A DNA stretch of 6,520 nucleotides from Acidimicrobiaceae bacterium (GCA_003453695.1 DMNK01000107.1:4078-10597), one strand, 5' to 3'; shown: positions 1 to 6,455, numbered from the stretch's first letter. Notes: generated from the letters alone by a model not told the origin. Numbers and translations: made by a program.

Positions 1-147
1 CGGCCGCCGCCGAAAAAAGAGCCTCCCAAGCCGGCCCCTTCCGACGAAGCCCCTGTACCGGTCCGTGCTTTCGCTACATGTAAAAGGGCACTCCTATCCC
101 GAGGTGCACGAGGTTTGCGTAGATCGCTGTCTGGAATTGGACAGTGA
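1..147 (+). other. possible 3' tail of a plus-strand gene, cut by the window edge
   Basis: Frame 1 of the plus strand is open from the first base to a TGA at 145-147. Its first 20 or so codons encode a proline/lysine/glutamate-rich stretch (PPPKKEPPKPAPSDEAPVPV) of the kind seen in disordered linkers or C-terminal tails. After about position 65 the frame uses codons that are rare elsewhere in the window (AGG, AGA, CGA, ATT) and looks non-coding. Either a real gene ends here or the resemblance is chance. Positions 11-19 contain an AAAAAA run, read as TTTTTT on the minus strand after a weak GC-rich fold; this could also be a poor terminator for the leftward transcript. The evidence is thin because the start is outside the window. 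Confidence 0.2.
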
Positions 148-349
148 TCGGGAGCGAAGCGGTCCGAGGGTTCTCCCGATGCTCGTACCAACCGGCCCCA
201 TGCCGGACGGCGCTGTCGGCCAGGCGTACGACCGGTCCGAACGTCTGGATCACCATGGGAGCCCCGTCGGGAGCGAACGGAGGCGCTGGGACCGTCACGT
301 CGACGATGCCGTGTTTCTGGAGAGCACCTCCGTAGCCCGCCTGGAGATC
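74..349 (-). pseudogene. open continuation of the 115-aa gene past its TGA, possibly a broken 3' half
   Basis: Immediately after the TGA of the 115-aa gene, the same reading frame stays open for 91 codons to a TAG at 74-76. The residues just past the stop (DLQAGYGGALQKHGIVDVTV) and those that follow look protein-like. About 70% of the first 17 third positions are G or C, in keeping with coding use in this window. The only usual start codon near its beginning is GTG at 296-298, which would give 74 aa, but no Shine-Dalgarno site precedes it at a workable distance. Three readings are possible: a premature stop (mutation or sequencing error) splitting a protein of about 207 aa, a separate poorly translated small gene, or a chance open frame of the kind common in GC-rich DNA. 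Codon use drifts towards A/T in the last 10 codons. No family was recognised. Confidence 0.3.
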
Positions 350-697
350 TCACTCGATGCCGAGCACCTCAACCAGGATGCTCGCCAGGGCCGGCAGTAG
401 CAGCTCTGGTCGGGCGGCCGCCACCTCCCGTCCCACGAGCTCGGGGAGGTCGAAGGCCCAGATGCGCTCGTAGTCGTCATCGGTCAGTCCGGGGTCTTCA
501 TCGTTGTACGAGGCCATGCCCTCCCTCAGTTCTTGGGCATCGAGGCGCCGACCAAGGTGCGACGCCATCGGTCCAACTGGGGCCGCTGCGCCGAGAGCGG
601 GAATCGGCTCCAAGGGTTGGCTGCCTCCGTGGGGCATGCGGAAGACACGCCAGGCGTACGGCGGGAGCGGATAGGGAGGTTCCACGGGTTGGCTCAC
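350..697 (-). CDS. hypothetical protein, 115 aa, third gene behind the helicase
   Basis: I do not recognise this protein. The GTG start at 695-697 lies 8 bases after the helicase TGA (706-708). No clear Shine-Dalgarno site is present in the gap, so translation is probably coupled to the helicase gene. The first 45 residues are rich in proline, glycine and alanine and look disordered. The middle (about 50-62) could form a short amphipathic helix. An acidic patch, DEDPGLTDDDYE, sits at 66-77. The C-terminal third (82-113) is leucine/alanine-rich and helical in character. There is no signal peptide, membrane segment or metal-binding cysteine cluster. The frame stays open past the stop, so the annotated C-terminus may not be the ancestral one. 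The close packing suggests it belongs to the same functional unit as the helicase, perhaps as a small accessory or regulatory subunit; that is inference. Confidence 0.6.
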   Translation of the reverse strand: MSQPVEPPYPLPPYAWRVFRMPHGGSQPLEPIPALGAAAPVGPMASHLGRRLDAQELREGMASYNDEDPGLTDDDYERIWAFDLPELVGREVAAARPELLLPALASILVEVLGIE

Positions 698-705
698 GGG
701 TGGCG

Positions 706-3700
706 TCAGTACCGGCGGTAGCGGTACGAGCTGTAGCCCGACCGGCGTTTCCGGGAACTCGACGTCCTGCGCCGAGCCGGCGCCCGGGGCGGCGGGCCAG
801 GGGGGACTCGAAGATCGGCACTGCGGCCGGCAGGGGTCAGGAAGTACTCGCCGTCCTCGATCACGAGCAGGCCCATGTGGTTGAGGCGAGTAGCCGAAGC
901 CACGAGCGACGACCGGATGTTGCTGCCGAGGCGTTTGAACCCAAGTTGCTCTCGGGCGAATCGGAACACCTCATCCTCCGCCCGGAGGCCACGTCGCAGG
1001 GCTTCGACGAGCGCCGCCTGTTCCCGGGTGACCCGGAGGGTCTTGGACCGAACAGGCCGGACGTCGGGCCACTGTCCCGGGGCGTCGTCCTCGTCCAGGT
1101 CGTCGCCTTCACTCTCGGGTAGGAGTTCGAGGGCGTCGAGAACCCGCTCGAGCTGTCCGTCTGGATCACGGCGCCATTTCCGATACGGGATGCGAACGAT
1201 GTACCACCCGGCACGTTCGAGGACGGCCTGACGCTCCAAGTCCTGGATGCGCAGGGCGCCGTGTTCGTCCTCGTGGTAGAGCTCGCCGTCGCATTCGACG
1301 CCGACCCTCATCCCGTCCTTCTCGCACATCAGGTCGATGCTGAAGCCGCAGGCGGGGTACTGATGGCGCACGGTCACGCCCCGAGTCCGCAGCCCTTCGG
1401 CCACGTCGACCTCGAATTGCGAGTCGGCTCGGACACCACGCCGGGAAACCCGCTGGCCGCCGCCTGCCTGGACCTCGGCGCAGTGAGACATCCACTCCCC
1501 CAGCGCACCGGGCCGATCACCGGCCATGCCGAAGGTCTCGATGGGGGCCGAGTGGAAGACGTGGATCTCGTCTCGAGCCCGGGTGAAAGCGACGTTGAGC
1601 ATCCCCTGGATGTGGTCGGTGTCCATCTGGCGAGCAGAGAGGGCGGCACGGGGCATGACGTTGTCATCCCACGACAGCGAGTACAGGATCACGTCCCGCT
1701 CGTCACCCTGGAAACCGTCCGGGTTCACGACGACGATGTCGTGCTCGTCCCACTCCTCGGGGTCGATGGCGTCGGTGACCAGCTCCTTCACGAGAGCCAC
1801 CTGCTCCTCGAACAGACACAACACCCCGATCGAGGCTCCGGAGTAGTCGGGGTCCTTCACCATGGAACCGAGGTGGTCTACGAGCGCTTGGGCCTCGGCC
1901 TCGTTCTCCTGGCTTCCGTTCGACACGATTCCATCTGGCACCCGGTGTAGCTGAACCACCGGCTGGTCCGGGGACCCGAAGCGCTTGTTGTGCACGTCGG
2001 TCATGACCCGAAGTCGGCCGCCGTACCACCGCCGGTTCGAGAAGTCGATGATCGGCGGCAGCGACCTGAAGTGCTCGTCAAGGAGCACTTCCTCCTCGGC
2101 CCGGACCCCGGCGAGGGTGAGGAGCGACTGGCGGAACGGGTGCAGCCGTTCGTCCGGGTCGAGCGTCTGCATCCCGAACTGCTGCCAGGCCTCGAGAGCG
2201 ATCTGCTGGCTCATGAAGGCGAAGCGCTGGGACTGCATCTGCTTCGTGTCGCCGAAGATCGCCATCTTGTTGGCCCGGTACACCATGGGCACCACCGATG
2301 GCAGGTCGACCTGGGAGGCCTCGTCCACGATGACCACGTCGAACAGCTCGGCCACGCACGGGAACAGGCGGGCCACGTCGTCGGGCGACACGATCCACAC
2401 GGGCAGGATCCGAAGAAGCTTCTGGGCCTGCTCGAGGTTCTTCTTCATCCGGTCGAAGAACGAGAAGTTGCGATGCGAACGCTGGTCTCGGCGAAGCGCC
2501 GCCTGCAGTTCCCGCACGACCTGCCGGTCGCCCCGGTTGGCCACCGCTACTCCCCGCTCGAGACCCACCTGGAGCAACGACTGCGACAGCCTGAGCAACT
2601 CGTCACGGCGGGCGCTGGCCCGTTCGGCCACTTCGTCGGTGGTCCGAGGAGCGATTCGGCGGGCCCGGCGCAGCGTGCTCCGGGTGCGCCAACTGGCGGC
2701 GAGCCGGCGCAGGTGCCGGGCCGTAGCCAGTTCCTGGTCGGCCTGCACGACCTCGGCCTCGGCGAGCACGGCGGTGGCGTAGGCGGAGGCATCGTCGAGG
2801 CGCTCGTCGGCCGTCCTCTGGAGGCGACTGCCGAGAACGCTGTAGTCCCCCTCGACCTCCGAGGCGGCACGGCGCTTGTCCACCCGGTCGAGCCGCTCGA
2901 GCAGTTCCCGCTTCGAGTCCCGGTCGTGACGCAGCAGCGTCATGGGCAGCTCCGGGAGATCGAGTTCTCGCAACTTGGCGTCCACCACCTCGAGCGCCTT
3001 GTCCTTCTGCGAGGTGATGAGCACCTTCTTGCCGGTGGCTGCCAAGTGGCAGGCCAGGTTGGCGATCGTGAGGCTTTTGCCGGTCCCGGGCGGGCCCTCG
3101 ACCCGCAGCACGTGGGTCGAGGGGTCCTCCAAGACGAGAGCCACCCGGCGCTGGGCTCGGTTGGAGGGGAACGGGAAGACGATGCGGGCGGCGTCGATCT
3201 GTTCATTCGTGATGTCGAGCTGTGGCTGGTCGCCGGCTCCTTCGACAAGAGCGGTGAGGGCTTGGCACGACTCGCCGTTGGCGGCGATCTCGTCGAGATC
3301 ACTGCGGAGGAAGTAGCTCGTCTTGGGGGCGACGAAGAGTGCCGCCTGGTCGATGACCTGCAGGGCCGAGCTTCGGCGTGGTTTCGTTGGTGGTCCAACC
3401 AGGCTCCCATCGAGGGAACCCTCGATCTGGAGCGACGGCAGCTCCCGGGACAGCACCGCTACGAAGGCCTTCAACGACTCGGGCGTGAGAGGGAGCTCCG
3501 GGGTCTGCTCGAGCACCCTCGCCAGGGCCTCGTTGTGGGCTTCGGTGTCGGACTCGGTGCGGAACGGCAGCGAGTTGAAACGCACGGTTTCGTCGGCGGC
3601 TCGCACCTCGAGGTGGTCGCCGACGGCTGCGATCTCGACCGGCAGGGTGAGAAGCGGTCCCCGAACGGCTCGGTCCCGAGGGCAACCGACCACGTATGGG

Positions 3701-4005
3701 AACCCGTAGAGGACCTCACGCTCGTATGGATTCAGACGGGCCGTGCCGTGCATCTTGTGGACGGCGTCGTACAGGGGATGGTTCGGCCGGAAGGTAAGAA
3801 CGGATCCCGGGCCGAGCATGACCTGTTCCCGGTCGAAGGCACCGCCGAGCCACACGAACTCATGCGCACGGCGGGTGTCGTCGCTCCACTGCGCAAACGG
3901 CGTCGCCGCTGTGCGCTGACGACGCAGGAGGTCGGCGTAAGTACGACAGAGCGCCGAGCGGAACCCGGCGTCGAAGGCCGGTCCGAACCCCTTCGGCTCC
4001 TTCAT
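706..4005 (-). CDS. UPF1-like SF1 helicase with Vsr-like/MTES_1575-type nuclease domain
   Basis: This is a predicted ATP-driven DNA or RNA translocase/helicase with a built-in nuclease, 1099 aa. Residues 1-270 form an N-terminal region whose 'GPLLTLPVEI' stretch (116-125) resembles DUF4011-type helicases. The helicase core then follows: Q-motif-like NRAQRR (282-287), Walker A GPPGTGKS (304-311), a long charged, probably coiled-coil insertion (about 360-530), Walker B VVIVDEASQ (557-565), motif III GDTKQM (585-590), EHFRS (644-648), GFQGDERDV (764-772) and NVAFTRAR (804-811). This order is typical of AAA_11/AAA_12 helicases. Residues 855-945 match the MTES_1575/Vsr/DUF559-type nuclease fold, with D891, E904 and D906 (VECDGELYH) as likely catalytic residues and GWYIVRIPYRKW closing the fold. 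Residues 990-1060 look like a winged helix, followed by an Arg/Ser/Tyr-rich basic tail. The ATG at 4003-4005 follows a GAGGGGGG run at rather long spacing (about 11 nt). The gene starts 37 bases after the nuclease gene, so co-transcription is likely. All key motifs appear intact. A defence role is inferred from domain type and context. Confidence 0.93.
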   Translation of the reverse strand: MKEPKGFGPAFDAGFRSALCRTYADLLRRQRTAATPFAQWSDDTRRAHEFVWLGGAFDREQVMLGPGSVLTFRPNHPLYDAVHKMHGTARLNPYEREVLYGFPYVVGCPRDRAVRGPLLTLPVEIAAVGDHLEVRAADETVRFNSLPFRTESDTEAHNEALARVLEQTPELPLTPESLKAFVAVLSRELPSLQIEGSLDGSLVGPPTKPRRSSALQVIDQAALFVAPKTSYFLRSDLDEIAANGESCQALTALVEGAGDQPQLDITNEQIDAARIVFPFPSNRAQRRVALVLEDPSTHVLRVEGPPGTGKSLTIANLACHLAATGKKVLITSQKDKALEVVDAKLRELDLPELPMTLLRHDRDSKRELLERLDRVDKRRAASEVEGDYSVLGSRLQRTADERLDDASAYATAVLAEAEVVQADQELATARHLRRLAASWRTRSTLRRARRIAPRTTDEVAERASARRDELLRLSQSLLQVGLERGVAVANRGDRQVVRELQAALRRDQRSHRNFSFFDRMKKNLEQAQKLLRILPVWIVSPDDVARLFPCVAELFDVVIVDEASQVDLPSVVPMVYRANKMAIFGDTKQMQSQRFAFMSQQIALEAWQQFGMQTLDPDERLHPFRQSLLTLAGVRAEEEVLLDEHFRSLPPIIDFSNRRWYGGRLRVMTDVHNKRFGSPDQPVVQLHRVPDGIVSNGSQENEAEAQALVDHLGSMVKDPDYSGASIGVLCLFEEQVALVKELVTDAIDPEEWDEHDIVVVNPDGFQGDERDVILYSLSWDDNVMPRAALSARQMDTDHIQGMLNVAFTRARDEIHVFHSAPIETFGMAGDRPGALGEWMSHCAEVQAGGGQRVSRRGVRADSQFEVDVAEGLRTRGVTVRHQYPACGFSIDLMCEKDGMRVGVECDGELYHEDEHGALRIQDLERQAVLERAGWYIVRIPYRKWRRDPDGQLERVLDALELLPESEGDDLDEDDAPGQWPDVRPVRSKTLRVTREQAALVEALRRGLRAEDEVFRFAREQLGFKRLGSNIRSSLVASATRLNHMGLLVIEDGEYFLTPAGRSADLRVPPGPPPRAPARRRTSSSRKRRSGYSSYRYRRY

Positions 4006-4042
4006 GGTTTCTTCGGCCCCCCTCGGTCCGCCGTGCTGCCCG

Positions 4043-5485
4043 TCAGGGCTCTCTGGTCACCTGCGCCGGCAGCGCCGGGACAGAGAGGTCCGGCATCGTC
4101 GCCGGTGTGCCGAGCCGCTCAACGCCGTCGCTCGGGACTGCCTCCCTGTCGGGAGCCTCGGTGAGAAGGTCGGCCAGTACCTGGTCGCCCGTCGGCACTC
4201 CGGCCTCCTGCCCCGGCTTCACCCGGGGCGCAGTCGGCAGCGCCGGCTTCAGCTCCTGCACCACACGGCCGTAGAACTCCTCGACGGTGTCGATGACCGA
4301 GTCGATGAAGCTGCCCCGGCCCCGGCCTCGCTTGGTGCCGGCCGAGCGGATGAGGGCCAGGCTCAGGTCCCGCAGCTCGGCTTTGGCATCGTCGAGGAGC
4401 GCTGTCGGGTCCTCGGCCACCTTGTCGAAAGAGCACGCCGGACCAGGGTGTCTCGAGTGCGCTGTCGTGGCCTGGATGAGCAGGTCAGCATGCGGGTCAT
4501 GAAGCTGTCCGGTGAGCCACGTCACCTGTCCACGGGCCGTCTTCCGGCTCTTCGGGGCCTGCACTGTCAGGTGGCACGAAACTTTCCCGGCACGCAGGTC
4601 GGCCACCACGTCGATGGGGGCGATGGCGTTCGGAACGACGAGCGACCCCGTGAGACGGCCACTGCTCACGAGTTCGTTTACCTGTGCCTGCAGGCGCCCC
4701 GCCGGGTCGTCGAGGTCTTTGCGAGTCACGCCAGTTCGTACGTGCACGGCAAGATGCTGCGAGAGGTGCATGCCGACGAAGGACACGAGCTGGCCGAAGC
4801 GGCGCACCGTCTCGCTGACCATGGGTTCGCTGGAGCGGATGGTGCGGTTGGCCACCGAGTCCCGTACAGCCGGCCAGTTCGGTCCCATGTCCTCGAACTC
4901 GAGTGCGCCGGACTTGGGTTCTTCGAGATACCGGATGAACTCGGAGAGGATCCAGGCCTGGTCGGGGTCTGACACGGCGTGGTTGAGCTGCTCGATGAGG
5001 GCTTCGGTGTGGATCTCGCTCCACGACAGGTGGTGCAGCGCCACCTTCTTGGTCTTGCGCCGGTCGATGGTGAGCGGATGCACACCCGGCTGATAGGCGA
5101 GCTGGGTGCTGATCGTGACGACGGCGTCGTACTCCCGGGCCCGGGCCACCTCCAGGTAGTCCTCGACCTGGTTGGCTTGGAGCTGGTTGCGCCCGGTCTT
5201 CACCTCGACGAGCGCCGTCCAGGTCTTGTTGCCTCGCCCGAGCACCCGGATGAGCCCGTCGGGCCGGACCTTGCGGTCGCCCAGTACGAACTCGACCTCG
5301 ATGAAACACTCGATGCTGCCGGCTGGCGCTCCCATGCGCATGGTGATCGCCCGGCCGAACTCCCGGACCGCACCGAGGACGGAGAGGAGCACTGAGGTCC
5401 CCCGCCGCTCCTGTTCCTCGGCCCCTGCGATCCCTGTAACCGGGATGAGCCGTGCTCGCTGCCACTTCTCCTCGGCACTGGCCAC
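4043..5485 (-). CDS. PD-(D/E)XK-type nuclease-domain protein, 480 aa
   Basis: The N-terminal 130 residues carry a PD-(D/E)XK nuclease signature. There is a helix with E42, then a strand FIEVEFVL (61-68), RPDGLIRV (74-81) with catalytic D76, LVEVKTG (92-98) with E94 and K96, then a helix with Q102 and Q106 leading into YDAVVTIS (119-126). This order of acidic residue, ExK and following helix fits restriction-type and repair-type members that cut DNA with divalent metal. Residues 140-480 match nothing I recognise; the middle (about 200-340) mixes helices and strands, 384-391 is a basic RGRGRG patch, and the last 70 residues are proline-rich and probably disordered. There is no signal or membrane segment, so it should be cytoplasmic. 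The GTG start at 5483-5485 has AGGGGG at 5493-5498, 7 nt upstream, which supports it. Its stop is 37 bases before the helicase ATG. It probably acts with that helicase as a nuclease partner. The fold is fairly sure; the biological role is inferred. Confidence 0.85.
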   Translation of the reverse strand: MASAEEKWQRARLIPVTGIAGAEEQERRGTSVLLSVLGAVREFGRAITMRMGAPAGSIECFIEVEFVLGDRKVRPDGLIRVLGRGNKTWTALVEVKTGRNQLQANQVEDYLEVARAREYDAVVTISTQLAYQPGVHPLTIDRRKTKKVALHHLSWSEIHTEALIEQLNHAVSDPDQAWILSEFIRYLEEPKSGALEFEDMGPNWPAVRDSVANRTIRSSEPMVSETVRRFGQLVSFVGMHLSQHLAVHVRTGVTRKDLDDPAGRLQAQVNELVSSGRLTGSLVVPNAIAPIDVVADLRAGKVSCHLTVQAPKSRKTARGQVTWLTGQLHDPHADLLIQATTAHSRHPGPACSFDKVAEDPTALLDDAKAELRDLSLALIRSAGTKRGRGRGSFIDSVIDTVEEFYGRVVQELKPALPTAPRVKPGQEAGVPTGDQVLADLLTEAPDREAVPSDGVERLGTPATMPDLSVPALPAQVTREP

Positions 5486-5519
5486 TGCCGAACCCCCTGC
5501 TCAGCGGGACTGCTGCGAG

Positions 5520-5548
5520 ATGGTATCGGCAGGTTGTTGCACTGGGAA
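5520..5548 (-). promoter_or_regulatory. candidate promoter for the nuclease-helicase operon
   Basis: On the minus strand a -35-like TTCCCA (5543-5548, 4 of 6 matches to TTGACA) and a -10-like TACCAT (5520-5525, fitting the TAnnnT pattern common in actinobacteria) are separated by exactly 17 bp. A transcript starting about 7 bases further on would have a leader of roughly 25-30 bases before the GTG at 5485. That leader contains a small hairpin (CAGC/GCTG, 5502-5515) and the AGGGGG ribosome site. The element lies in the only gap over 100 bp between minus-strand genes. Matches of this quality occur by chance, so this is a prediction only. Confidence 0.33.
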
Positions 5549-5593
5549 GGGGTCACTGCCCAAGCGTGAGATGCCTCCTCGCAGAAGGAACCG

Positions 5594-5971
5594 TCAGTTC
5601 GTGAGCCAGTCGAGGAGACGCTCGAGGGGGCTGGGGCGCCGACGGTGACGGCGCTCGTGGCAGGCGGGACAGAGCGCCCGCAGATCCTTGCGGTGTTCCC
5701 GTCCCAGGCGGCGGTAGGTGAGGTGATGCACCTCGAGTGACACGGTGGGCCGGCCGCAATCCCTGCAACGGCCGTTCGCCCGCTCGAGAGCGGACCGCCG
5801 CCGCAGTTGCCAATGCGGCGAGTGCAGGTATCGCCGGTAGGCAGCTTGGCGCTCGCGCCGGGCCCGACGGCGTTGTTCTCGCTGCTTCGCCCGCAGCCAG
5901 TCGTCGGCCACCCTGACCAGAGCGACGATCACCACCAACGGCACGAGCGCCAAGAGGAGGTGCGAGCTCAC
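5594..5971 (-). CDS. HNH endonuclease with hydrophobic N-terminus, 125 aa
   Basis: Residues 45-109 form a complete small HNH nuclease domain. They contain YLHSPHWQLRR (48-58), a zinc knuckle made of C69/C72 and C101/C104, the catalytic LEVHH (79-83), then LGREHRKDLRALC and the closing H105 and H109. HNH enzymes of this type nick or cut DNA using one metal ion. Ahead of the domain lies a strongly hydrophobic stretch (residues 5-19), followed by a highly basic helix (27-41, nearly all R, K, Q, E and A). It could be a membrane anchor with a positive-inside flank. The GTG at 5969-5971 must be the start or lie upstream of it, because a TAG in the same frame sits at 5978-5980. The Shine-Dalgarno AGGAGGT (5973-5979) is only 1-2 nt from it, unusually close. 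A start further inside would remove the hydrophobic stretch, but no suitably spaced codon is seen. The next gene downstream starts 108 bases later and may have its own promoter. Confidence 0.88.
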   Translation of the reverse strand: MSSHLLLALVPLVVIVALVRVADDWLRAKQREQRRRARRERQAAYRRYLHSPHWQLRRRSALERANGRCRDCGRPTVSLEVHHLTYRRLGREHRKDLRALCPACHERRHRRRPSPLERLLDWLTN

Positions 5972-5972
5972 G

Positions 5973-5979
5973 ACCTCCT
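5973..5979 (-). promoter_or_regulatory. ribosome binding site of the HNH gene, abnormally close to its start
   Basis: AGGAGGT on the minus strand is a near-perfect anti-16S match. It ends one base before the GTG start codon, against a usual spacing of 5-9 from the core. The in-frame TAG at 5978-5980 overlaps the site and rules out an earlier start. Confidence 0.6.
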
Positions 5980-5982
5980 ATC

Positions 5983-5997
5983 GGCACGCAAGGTGCC
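5983..5997 (-). repeat. short inverted repeat (hairpin) before the HNH ribosome site
   Basis: GGCAC and GTGCC form a perfect 5-bp stem around a 5-base loop (CTTGC on the minus strand), in the 47-base gap between the 142-aa gene and the HNH gene. It ends 3 bases before the AGGAGGT site. No T-run follows, so it is not a classic terminator. It might affect translation of the HNH gene, or may be chance in GC-rich DNA. Confidence 0.3.
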
Positions 5998-6018
5998 CGG
6001 GCCAAAGCCCCGCCATGC

Positions 6019-6447
6019 CTACCTGGCGAGGAAGGTGACTACCGAAGCGACGGTCGTGTCGTTGAAGTGCTGGCCGTCGGGGTGGGAGCGGATGGCCTCG
6101 GCCAGCACGCTCCTGGGCGCCCCGGCGGGCAGGCGGCCGCTCAGATCACGGTGGACCCGGTCGACGGCCTGGGCCAGGTCCCTCATGGTGCGAAAGATCA
6201 TGAGATCCAGAGTGGCACCGGTGGTGAGCGAAGGGGGGGACAACTCCGGGCCAGGCGGTTGACGCCAGACACAAGGAGCGGTACCCGGCCCACGCGCTGC
6301 CGTCGGCTCGGCCGGCTCGAGGGCGAGCTCCCGCACCAGTTCGTCGAGGGGCCGGGGGTAGACCCCGTCGTCCTTAGGCGAGGCCGCTTCGGCCTGCACC
6401 CCACACCTGTCGGTGCTGGTCACCGCCCCTGGGAGAGCCATATCCAC
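6019..6447 (-). CDS. hypothetical protein, 142 aa
   Basis: I do not recognise this protein. The N-terminal half (1-75) is low in predicted structure apart from a short acidic helix, LDELVRELALE (34-44), and contains a Pro/Gly/Ala-rich linker (45-75) with two isolated cysteines (C15, C59). The C-terminal half (76-142) looks like a compact helical domain: LDLMIFRTMRDLAQAVDRVH (80-99), a loop, then SVLAEAIRSHP (113-123) and TTVASVVTFLAR (131-142). There is no signal peptide or membrane span. The start could be GTG (6445-6447) or the ATG two codons later (6439-6441); neither has a strong Shine-Dalgarno site. Both lie inside an inverted repeat, so expression may be controlled there. Its stop is 47 bases before the HNH start, so the two are likely co-transcribed. 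The gene beyond it is divergent, which makes this the first gene of the leftward group. Confidence 0.6.
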   Translation of the reverse strand: MDMALPGAVTSTDRCGVQAEAASPKDDGVYPRPLDELVRELALEPAEPTAARGPGTAPCVWRQPPGPELSPPSLTTGATLDLMIFRTMRDLAQAVDRVHRDLSGRLPAGAPRSVLAEAIRSHPDGQHFNDTTVASVVTFLAR

Positions 6448-6455
6448 AGGCTCTC
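6433..6455. repeat. 7-bp inverted repeat over the start of the 142-aa gene, possible operator
   Basis: GAGAGCC (6433-6439) and GGCTCTC (6449-6455) are perfect complements separated by 9 bases (ATATCCACA). The repeat covers both possible start codons of the leftward gene and the -35 zone of the candidate rightward promoter. That is a suitable position for a dimeric repressor acting on both directions, or for an RNA hairpin masking the leftward start. The spacer differs from the DnaA-box consensus TTATCCACA at only one base, but it is a single box and gives no ground for calling an origin. Confidence 0.4.

Noticed and set aside
11..45. T6 run on the minus strand after a GC-rich stretch as a rho-independent terminator
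   Set aside because: The upstream sequence gives only a 3-bp stem, too weak to call.
1261..1950. A 229-codon plus-strand open frame rich in V, D and L
   Set aside because: It lies opposite the nuclease domain of the helicase and its composition is that of a mirror of GC-biased codons.
1990..4164. A 2.2-kb open frame on the plus strand opposite the helicase gene
   Set aside because: It is antisense to a gene with all the helicase motifs. Its translation is poor in recognisable domains and repeats GH/EV/LG patterns expected from a GC-rich mirror frame. No ribosome site was seen.
4004..4972. A 322-codon plus-strand open frame across the helicase start and the end of the nuclease gene
   Set aside because: It is opposite two well-supported genes, spans their junction, and has no recognisable domain.
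4497..5465. A second minus-strand open frame of 322 codons inside the nuclease gene
   Set aside because: It overlaps the PD-(D/E)XK frame and is dominated by Arg, Gly, Ala and Pro, the signature of a shifted frame in GC-rich DNA.
5536..5562. Repeated CAGTG motif flanking the candidate -35
   Set aside because: Two copies of five bases about 15 bp apart are expected by chance.
5565..5592. Possible terminator after the HNH gene (CCTTC-TGCGA-GGAGG)
   Set aside because: The stem is 5 bp with one G-T pair and no T-run follows, so it does not meet a terminator standard.
6440..6448. DnaA-box-like ATATCCACA suggesting a replication origin
   Set aside because: It is a single imperfect box with no cluster, no AT-rich unwinding stretch and no replication gene nearby.
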